A stretch of DNA of 64,000 nucleotides from Puccinia triticina. Its lineage: Eukaryota; Basidiomycota; Pucciniomycetes; Pucciniales; Pucciniaceae. Position numbers and translations under genes: made by a program. This document shows positions 55,544 through 64,000 of the stretch, in pieces. The stretch is from assembly GCF_026914185.1 (NCBI RefSeq), contig NC_070571.1, positions 2,604,001 to 2,668,000 on the forward strand. Direction: 5' to 3'. The notes under the pieces were generated by a model. It made no database searches, was not told the DNA's origin, and saw only the letters and a list, made by a program, of their open reading frames with translations. Each line of letters begins with the position of its first letter. Positions within the stretch are counted from its first letter, which is position 1.

Positions 55544-55789
55544 CAGCCCATTAGAACAAAGTTAATCAGCACTTCAGATCAATCAAAAATACTGGTAAAA
55601 ACTAAGTGAAAAACCCACCACCAGTTTTGTAATTGTATGATTTGAGAATTTTAATCACTTCTGGAGCTGCCTTGACCAATTTGTTGTTGTTTGGAGACAC
55701 CTTAAAATAGTAATTACTGACAACTGTTGGGCCAGGCTTTAGGCATGCCAAAAAATTACCAGATGCACGCCAAAAATGGAGTGAATTAG

Positions 55790-56125
55790 TGCTCACTTCA
55801 ATTTTATTGGAGTGAACACTAGTTCACTCCAAAGCCTGGTATTTTTTGGAGTGCACAGCCCTGCACTCCAGGTTGGCTTGGAGTGAACAGCCCAGCAATC
55901 CAATCACTCCCATGATGCCCAGTCTGTGCCTGCCATCAAGGGAGTAAATACATACAGAGCCCTCCTGATGGCCAGTACAGACCATTCATTGAGAACTCCA
56001 GGTTGGCTTGGAGTGAAAAGCCCAGCAATCCAATCACTCCCTCAATGCCCAGTCTGTGCCTGCCATCAAGGGAGTAAATACATACAGAGCCCTCCTGATG
56101 GCCAGTACAGACCATTCATTGAGAA
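55790..56125. repeat. GGAGTGAAC inverted words and a 130-bp tandem duplication
   Basis: 55790-55870 has GGAGTGAAC and GTTCACTCC words in inverse arrangement. Then about 130 bp starting GGTTGGCTTGGAGTGA (55871) is repeated from 56001, including GTCTGTGCCTGCCATCAAGG. Confidence 0.7.
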
Positions 56126-56338
56126 GACTCATTACTCTCAATGATTGGTATAGACCGGTCACCAAGAGGATACAGCCCTCTTGATGACTGTACCAGATCA
56201 TCAAGAGGACTCAGCACTCTTGATGACCGGGAACAACCGGTCATGTAAAAGAATCAAATCTTGCAATGAACGGGACTTTACCGGTTGTCAAGAGGAATCA
56301 AACCTGTTGATGGCTGGCACAGATTGGTCATTGAGAGG
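56125..56338. repeat. CCGGTCAT minisatellite fragment
   Basis: Units around TAGACCGGTCACCAAGAGG relate to the arms of the foldback at 26239-29464. The solo LTR 56339-57304 landed in this array; more units follow at 57305-57410. Confidence 0.7.
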
Positions 56339-57304
56339 TGTGAGCCTGAGTCTCTATAGTGACAACAGGACACAAGAAATGGGGGGGCAATGGTTGGATT
56401 TCTTGGGATAAAGAAACTACAACTATAAGAGAAAAAGAGAAAGAGAGAGAGAAACCAAGCAGGATAAGGAGAAAGAGAAGTACTAGGTTATTCTAGTGGG
56501 AATGCACGTCCACTGGCAATGCTACTCTTCAGAAGAGTGCTGCTAATCTGTGCTAGAAGTGCTACAGCTTCCTCTCAGGAGGGTATCTGGATTAGATAAG
56601 TTTAATCCAGCCACAATTTTTTAGCTTCCTTCTGGATAGTCAAGGTTCTTAAAGGGAAACCTGAGGGACAGCCCTGTAACCTAGATTTGAGGCAAAGGCC
56701 AAGTGATAATAAGGGACAGCCCTGTGATCAAGATAGAGGCAAAGGCCTGTGGATTTGGAGGGACAGCCCTGTGATCAAGAAGGAGGCAAAACCAGAAGAA
56801 AGAGCAGATCAAGCAAGACACAGAGTTGTACCTCTGAGATAAACAAGGTTCAGTGAAAGAGGTTACTTACTGTCAATATCCTAGGCGCCTGTGACGGTAG
56901 GTATACTGGGAGTATAGTAGGCTCTTTGGTGGTGATCCTGGAGTTATCTGGGTGGTGGTTCTGGTGTGCTGAAGTCTGTAGATCCGCCTCAGGCAAGGGG
57001 GATCCTGACTACGAAAATTTTCACAGTTTTCTTATGTAATTTACATATGTACATGTGGTTTGGCGCGCCTGGTAGCGCTGACACGTCACAACTGCGCAAG
57101 CGCGCCACAACTCAATAACTCAGGGAAGGAGTATAGTTACAATGAATTAATAAGTTGTAACTAGGGTTAAAATTGCATGAGGAAACAGAATATGAAGTCA
57201 AAACAAGGTTATCTCTTAAGATGAAAAAGATATAAATTAATTTATATGTAACAAAGGTAGAACAGGCAGCTTTTAGGTCAGCTGTGATGACTCTAAGGCT
57301 GACA
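56339..57304 (-). mobile_element. Solo LTR (966 bp), target duplication AGAGG
   Basis: Minus-strand copy starting TGTCAGCCTTAGAG and ending CAGGCTCACA, flanked by AGAGG at 56334-56338 and 57305-57309. Very close to the copy at 32365-33333. Confidence 0.92.
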
Positions 57305-57419
57305 AGAGGACTCAAACCTCTTGATGAACGGTACAGGACTGGTCTTTACTGCCATCAAGAGGGTTAAGTCCTCTCAATGACTGACATTACAGTCATCAAC
57401 AGGATGGTGGTGGTTTTTG

Positions 57420-59903
57420 AGATGTTCGCCGGGGTGTTGGATCCTTGGCGGCGGTTGTTGTTTGGAAGGTTGGGAAAATGTGATCTTAAGGATGAGGAAG
57501 GAAGGGATCTGGGAAACTCTGGATGGAGATGATGGGCGAGCGGAGCTTGAAGGTTTGGACTCTGAAGATCTGATCTATAAAACTCAGGATGGACCGTATT
57601 CTGGGGATCAGAATGCCATGGCCACCCATCATCCAAGTTCGAGCTGAACTTGGACTCTGGGTGACATGTCACATACATTTCATCACATCCTCCGCGCGCT
57701 ACGCGCGCGCACACTCACCACAAACAAGAGAAAAAGAAGAAAGGAAACAAAACAAGGAAAAATAAAGGAAAACACAGTGTGATGAGTCAGGAAGAAAAGA
57801 ACCAGAGGGAGGAAAAGAAAAATAGGAAAGAGAAAACGGAAAACACTCAAGACAGGCAAAACAAACAGAAGAGAAAGAAATCAGAAACAAACAAGGAAAT
57901 AAACCCACAGCAGGCGCTGTGTTAGGACCAAGAAAGCTGAAGAGGCATGGGGAACTGAGAAGGAAGGGATATGGGAAAATGGGCAGAAGAAAAGGAGAGA
58001 TGGGGAGCCAGTTGAAGGTGGAAAGGTGATGAGAAGAGATCTTGAGGCCTGGGGAGTCGGGACTGCGCCATAACTTTCATTGAGTCGCGGGACCCAATGA
58101 CGGATTACCCAATCAACTTTCATTGAGTCGCGGGACCCAATGACGGATTTCTGTCCACCCCAACGTGGAAATTGAGTCTTGGGAAGTGAAAGGAAACTTG
58201 AGCCTTGATGATCCTGCTGGTGGCAGTGATGCTCCTGACTAGCTGGCCACAAGAGGGGCCACCACAACGGCCATAAATGTTTGACACAAATAGCGCCCGC
58301 GGTGGGTCGGGTTGAGCCGGTAAACTCCTGAAATTTCCAACTAGGGCCCCGATTTAGGGCCCGCGGTGGAAATGCTCTTATGATTGTATCAAACTTGTGG
58401 GCTGTTTCTCAGTTACACAATCCACTTAACACTGATATTTGCTGGGAAGTTCAATTATCTGTGCAGATTTTTAATGACAGCATTAATTCAAAAGTATTGG
58501 CACCCAGATGTTATCTGTATTGGCAACAGTGGGCCAATACACTAGCATTATTTGTAAGTGTAGCATAGTGTGGCCAAAACCAGCTAACAATAACAATGTT
58601 TTCTGTTATCTCTTTTTTTGTGTTGCTAGCAATACAAGAAATTGCTCAGTAAATAGTGATGGATAAAAGCAATAAATGTTATTTTATCCTGTTAGTAGCA
58701 ATAAAAGGCCTGTTATTGTTGTTACTGTTAGTATGCATACTTGTATCTGAGATAACAAATAACATGAATTTGGGAGTCAATAAAATGGCTAAACTAACAG
58801 CTATTTTCCAATAACATTAGTGTAGTGCAGTTGCCCATTGCTGGTATTGGGATCATTGTGTGTCTGTTATGACATTTCAAATCTTTTTCATCTCCCTTCA
58901 ATTGTATCTTCTGAAGGTAAATGTTGAGCACCTCTCACATTGAAAATTGAGTGGAAGGTATGATTTTTTGGTTTGGCTGTGTGAAGGTGCAACTCAAGAC
59001 ATTATGCCACTTTCCAGCCTTGAGTGTGTTGAGGTAGTTCCCCAACACACCTTAAGGCTGTGAAACGGGAGTAGCATTAAAATCTATACTTGATTGGGAA
59101 TCCAAGTTATCTAGCCACAAGCAGGACAAGGTTTGCTTTGGCTAAGATTGTTTAAATAGGCCCAGGGGCCCTCTTGGTGCAGCTTTTTCACAATATAGAT
59201 TACTGAAACCACACCAAAGTATTACAACGAATTGACATGCTTGGGGCTTTTCATATATTACCCATTTTTCTTTGTCTATCTCCCTCCTGGTTTTCCTCTT
59301 TCCCAGTATTCTTCCCTCCTCTTCCACCCAACTGTTTATCCCATTTCTCTTCCTATCTGTATTGCAAGTACCTCTTTTGACCTCTTTTGACTAGTTCTTA
59401 TATTCAGGGGTGTGTCACTTTAGAGACAACCCCTGACACCACTAATCACTGAGCTATCTTGTTGCATTCACTTAGGCTGGTGCTTTCCATGCCCACAGCT
59501 GAAGTGTGGATTGGCTATGCCTCATGAAGTGACAAGGGTTTTAGGAAGGGGAAAATGTATGATAGTGCATGTTTTTGGAGGTACTTGTTAATGTTATGTG
59601 TTGCATGCCACAGTTTCCTTAGAGTTTTCTAGCATTATGAAGGAAAGTTTTTAAAAAACATATCATGTAATAGCAGAGATGTGAAGACCAACTAAATGGG
59701 TGGATTTGGAAGAAGGACTCCAATTGGAAGTAAATAAAGAAGCAGAGCATTTGCAAGGTCCAGAAAAAGGACCAGCTCGATCATAACAAAAAGTAACTTT
59801 CCTAAAAAGTGGATCCAAAAGGGGTCTTGAAGAATTTATTCAAATGATGCCTGGACGGCCAAATATTTAGTTGACCATGGCAAGTTTTCTTCATTGTGTG
59901 TTT
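57420..59903. other. Long intergenic stretch
   Basis: No supported gene. 57700-57900 is purine-rich on the plus strand. 58070-58150 holds two copies of TTTCATTGAGTCGCGGGACC, whose core is the complement of the palindrome array in the solo LTR at 35.4 kb. 58380-58880 is AT-rich with TAACAATAAC words in both orientations, perhaps a decayed MITE. Confidence 0.45.
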
Positions 59904-60740
59904 TCACTTGGTCTTCGGTTTGCGGCCACGGGAGAGCACATCTTTCAGCTTATTGCATAAATATTTGAGATTTTTCTTTATTTCGCGCCAAACTTTTGCA
60001 ATTTTCCTTCGAAGTTTAGCCTCTACAGTATTTGGTCCCCACCCCGGGCCGTGGTGATGACCGCATCCGCCGGATTTTCGAGCGGCCCCTTCAGTCTGTC
60101 CTTCGTGTGCAGCGGCATCATCATGGTGGTTGCAACTGCCCCCGCATGAGCTGTCGGTCGAGGTTTTCTCTTTTGCAATAAGTGGCGGCGAGGCTGTTCT
60201 AACGACTGTTTCGTGATGATGATCACAGCCACTTCCACATGACGAGGTACTGGTAGTGGGTTTCACTTTCTGAACCAATGGCGTTGAGCTGTCAGGAATG
60301 ACTGGACTGGCTTGGTGGTCGTGGCTGCATCCACTTGCACATGAACCACTGGCGACGAGTTCCTCTTTCGCGATATTCGGCGTTGAACTGTTCGGAATGA
60401 CTGGGCCATGATGATGATGATGATGATGATGATGGTCGTGGTCAGCTTGACAAGTGTTATCGATCAAAGTTTCCGCTTCGGGAACGACTGCCGATGAACT
60501 GCTCTCCATTCCTGAGCCCAGAAGTGGAGTTTCTTCGGCGTGATGGGCACAAGCGCATCCTAAAAAATCCCACAAGTATGATCAGTTCCCTTCACATATT
60601 TTCTAACTAGCGACGATATAAACTTTCTCACCAGCTTTTACTGAAACATCTGCTAAGGCCGGCGTTGGCGCCGCTATGACGCAGTTTGTCGAAAAGGCAA
60701 GCCAGGCTAGGTAAATTCCATAAATGGCTATAGACCGCAT
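59904..60740 (-). CDS. Secreted histidine-rich repeat protein, probable metal binder
   Basis: Two exons on the minus strand (60740-60632 and 60559-59904) join in phase to 254 residues. The start at 60740 gives a signal peptide (hydrophobic IYLAWLAFSTNCVIAAP) with cleavage near Ala 25. The mature protein starts CACAHH and has a run of nine histidines. Three to four repeats follow in which a Cys-x2/3-Cys is joined to His runs: SCASGCSHDH, SCGSGCDHHH, SCGGSCNHHDD and GGCGHHHG, separated by PVIPxSSTP and KEK spacers. The last about 50 residues are strongly basic and helical (AKLRRKIAKVWREIKKNLKYL). The Cys/His clusters should bind transition metals such as zinc, copper or nickel; the basic tail could bind membranes or nucleic acid. 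No known family is recognised. Confidence 0.83.
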
Positions 60741-61898
60741 GGTAGGATGTCTGTGATTTAAGATAAGGCAGGTTCTATTGTGAATGAAAATTGGTATCTT
60801 GAATTTTTGGAGAGATCGATGGATGAATCTCAGAAGGCACCCATGAAAGCGTCTGTTATGAAGCAGTAGCCATGTGTTAATGGCCAACGTTTTGAGCATA
60901 ACCTGAAGGGTTGTTATTCAATTGGAATACGCAGTCGGGTCTCATCAAGACGTTTGACGGAGAGACGATTCATTCCGGGCCCAAACAGATGAAACTTGGC
61001 GTTCGGAGAACTGACTGCGCTCAAGAGGACCTTAAGGGTTCGCAAGTTTCTTTGGGGCACAATTGCCTGGATCCATCAGGGGTCAAGGGACCGGAGCTTG
61101 TCGGATTGACACGTCTAATTATTTTTAACCGGTCATCGGGGTCATTGCTATGACCTTATCAGATATAGATATATAACACCAGCCTCTCATACTGTAAAAG
61201 ACCATAAGTCATTCGGTGAGGCCTCACCTTTCACTGCTCAGTGGGGTTAGTCAACTCGCGGTGACTGATAAGATGTATGCCTCATCAATTCCAGCGTGCC
61301 AGCTCCAGTAAATAAATGCGTGCCAATCTGCAGGAGATTGTCCTCCAATCAGCTTGCCATTTGCTCCCCCCCCCTCCCCCGTGACGCCCCAGATCCCACA
61401 ATGATCATCATCTCGTCAGACCACTCTCCGGGGCCTCGCCGTTCCATCGGATGGTGTCGCGAGTTCGTCGGGCCTGGACGAATCTGGCATCAACAAGTAA
61501 AGCAGAAATGCACAATTAAAGTTGAAAACCCTACGTCGTATCATACGACGCAGGGCTTTCGTATCCGTTACATGCGGTGACATACGAATTGGTTATGCAC
61601 AATTCTGGCTAATGTCAATGGAGGCAAGTGGCCAGACCCAATTGCTGCTTTGCGTAGACCAAAGCAAAGACAAGGAGACAGCAGGCTGTGATAATGGGTC
61701 CAGAGAAGACAATACAGAAACATGGGAAGGGGGTAATAAAGGAGGGTGGGGGTGCATTGAGGTATGAAACTATTTTTGGACTGAAACAAAAGTGAGTACA
61801 AAGGGAGATTTGCCAGCTGCACATTCAGACTCTTCAATACCACCATCAGAGTCATCCTGACCATCGTCCGCCAACTGCCCCCCTTCTGTTTCAGCAAC
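60741..61898. other. Intergenic between the His-rich and the rightmost gene
   Basis: Promoter side of the His-rich gene (60741-61200) and 3' flank of the rightmost gene. A 17-bp palindromic word CGTCGTATCATACGACG is at about 61534-61550. ORFs here have no support. Confidence 0.45.
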
Positions 61899-64000
61899 CT
61901 AGTCGGCTGGGGAGGCTTGAGTTGAGGCTGATACGACTTTTGGTGCAGCCTTCTTTGATTTTTCCGGCCTTTTAGTTGCGAGAGTGTGATCGGATGGCTT
62001 TGGCCCAAGGATCGCTGGTCTTGCCTGAGGTGAGAGTCCAATCGCTGCCATCACGACCTCTTCCCAGTTCCAACGGTATTCGGTCGGTGCTGCTGAGAGG
62101 TTCGCCGGGAGGGGGATTGGCAAGGCTGGGACTCCCTCCCAGGATAAGGACTTGGAGGGCAACGCAATCTCGTGTGCCATATCAATGAGGGCAGCTTGGT
62201 AGACGGCTCTGGGATAAATGATAGTTAAGAGTCAGACCAGCGCTGTGATACCATGAGTAGATCACAGAGACAACACTCACGTTTCGTCGATCCGTTTGAT
62301 CCAGCCATTCATAAACTTTGCCCAGTCAAGAGCAGTCACATAACGATTCTGCACGTGGTACTGCAGCTCGGCAAAACATTGATAGACAAGCATCTCGATG
62401 TTCGCCCAGACCGGTTTCTCGGAGAAAAGAGAGCCACCCTCGTGGTTTGGGGGATTGGCTTTGACGTGGTTTATCTTCATGCGGGCAAGTCTTAAAAGAC
62501 CGTAGCACGACTTGCTGTTGCACTTGTTGGTGTCCACGCAGGCGCCCCACCAGCCGGCTGGGCCAAAGGCAAGGAAAACAGCAAGAGATCCGAGGCAAGC
62601 CTGACGAAATTTACCCCATTGGGCCCCAGTGTACTCTTTCCCCATCTTCTTGAAGAGTTCCTTGACATCCTTATCTTTGGGCACCATCTGTTTGGCTGCC
62701 CTCTTGGCACTAGCAGGAACCGTTGCGATGATATCGCTTGCCGCCTCCACTTTTTCTTGACTTTCAACCGAGTAATCCATCAACATGAGCGCAATCAGAG
62801 ACTCCCACACTCGCTCTTGGAAAATGGAGACCATTACCAGGGTGATTCGAGGTTCCTTGAGCACCAGCCCTGAAATGGGACGCTTTCTCACACATGATCT
62901 TGAGGCCGCCGGCAATCGTGTCGTCCGCGGAAGGAGCAGCCTCGACCACAGGTTTGCAACCGCTAGCGATCTGACCGATACAGGATTGAAGTAGTGTATG
63001 GACCTTGCCGACTGATTGTTTCATGCCGTGTTTCTGGGGACTGTACTCCTCAATCTCAGAAGTTTTCGACCTTTGCATGAGGACAATAAGCGAGCGCCAC
63101 GAAGCGTCAATTTCCGGGTTTTCCTTTGCCTTCGCGAGCTCTGCAATTGAGTCGAAGTCGATCAAGTCCTTGTTGCTGAAAAAAACATCATCACCATCGA
63201 TCTGGGTGAGGCGGGGGCCTGAGTGGTCGAACAAATGTTAGCACCACCGAATAGGGGTGGGGAGCTTTCTGGAGGCCAGAGACTTACTGCAGCGGATGAC
63301 TGATGCAAACTCCTTGGTGTTAGTTGCCTCAAAGAGGGAGGGCCAGCAACTCCGGAGAACTCTTTTTGAGCTTGAAAGTGCCGACCCAGAAACCGCCATT
63401 ATCGAAGTGATTCTTGACTCGGTAGGCAATGACCTCCTTGACTATTGGAAGGAAGAGAGGGGAATTATCGGCAGTTCTCGATGTGATAAGCGCCAGACCC
63501 TCATGGAGCTCCATCTCGTCCTTCAGGATCTCCAGTTCGTCGATGTTGCAGAGCAGGCCTACATGAGCAAGCAAAGCATAGATCAGCATTTTGTGATGAT
63601 CTATGAGAATGGAGATATGCTAACCCTTTTTGGTGATCGGACGCCTAAACACCTCAATGCCTGTCATCAGCTCATCAAGCTTCTTCTTTCTTGAGGCGTC
63701 GCAAGCGGCCTGTGGATCACTTGCGCGGCTCTGGGATGCGGCCGGAGTAGACTGGGACTGGGTAGGGGCTGGCTCGAGGGGATTGGCAGCGTCAAGGGCA
63801 GGGGCGCTCCCGGTGGTGACTTGATGATTGGCTCCGGGGGTTAGATCGCATGTCCTCATGGGCACCGGATTTTCAATGACTTTCAATGGGCTGAGAAGAG
63901 TTGAGCCAGAGTCAGCAGTAGAGGCATTGCTAGACGGGGGCATGAAGATGATTTTAACAGGCTCTCTTCCATTGGAGGAGGCAGCCCCGGGGGCTCGAAG
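61899..64000 (-). CDS. Unrecognised multi-exon protein, 5' end beyond the window
   Basis: Minus-strand exons 64000-63625, 63558-63386, 63327-63288, 63218-62976, 62869-62281 and 62208-61899 (stop at 61899) join in phase. The first Met in the window is at 63943, but the frame is open back to 64000 and reads naturally, so the gene probably starts outside. The visible product is about 530 residues: a Ser/Thr/Pro-rich start, then helical segments (GLLCNIDELEILKDEMELHE; KDLIDFDSIAELAKAK; LIALMLMDYSVESQEK), a hydrophobic patch LGSLAVFLAFGPAGWWGACV, and a Lys/Ala-rich end. I do not recognise a domain. The 58-nt intron with a GAG acceptor (63385-63328) is the least certain junction. Confidence 0.65.

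Overview
This is nuclear DNA of a basidiomycete fungus, most likely a rust (Pucciniales, Puccinia-like). The genes are split by many short (about 55-170 nt) GT..AG introns. Recognisable products are fungal housekeeping proteins and a fungal phytochrome. There are several small signal-peptide proteins of the candidate-effector kind, and much of the window is nested DNA transposons and solo LTRs. The genus is inferred from this style, not from any search. I rebuilt spliced genes by matching frame and phase across introns, and every complete model below adds up to a whole number of codons.

Left gene-rich arm (0-21.2 kb): a secreted Cys-containing acidic protein (560-1690), a secreted 808-residue protein with an internally duplicated module (3064-5752), a PIF1 helicase (minus, 8904-6319), an Mms2/Uev1-type ubiquitin-conjugating variant (9762-10758), BFR2/AATF (minus, 13558-11496) divergent from a dynein light chain (13838-14704), a secreted Cys-rich small protein (15685-16663), a Gly/Ser-rich hydrophilic protein (17836-18737) and an RMD1-type DUF155 mitochondrial-like protein (19335-21185).

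Transposon island (21.4-59 kb): two multi-kilobase foldback elements (about 21.39-25.20 and 26.24-29.46 kb), each with further insertions; four solo LTRs with perfect 5-bp target duplications (23130-24122, 32365-33333, 35160-36335, 56339-57304); decayed copies of a GATA (AreA-like) factor and a CAP59/CMT1-type mannosyltransferase; and a multi-level nest. In that nest a MULE transposase pseudogene is split by a hAT element (40029-54277, target duplication CATGGTTA). That hAT's transposase reading frame is in turn split by a hAT MITE (40898-41583), a 9.5-kb hAT element (41818-51323) and a 1.1-kb element with 38-bp inverted ends (52462-53537). The 9.5-kb element has perfect inverted ends, a perfect 8-bp target duplication, AGCG-rich subterminal repeats, a decayed hAT transposase, and as cargo two partial copies of a fungal phytochrome histidine kinase. 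This is the most unusual object in the window.

Right arm (59.9-64 kb): a secreted histidine-rich repeat protein (minus, 60740-59904) and the 3' part of an unrecognised multi-exon gene running off the window (minus, 64000-61899). The layout resembles a gene island beside a transposon island with secreted-protein genes on both margins.
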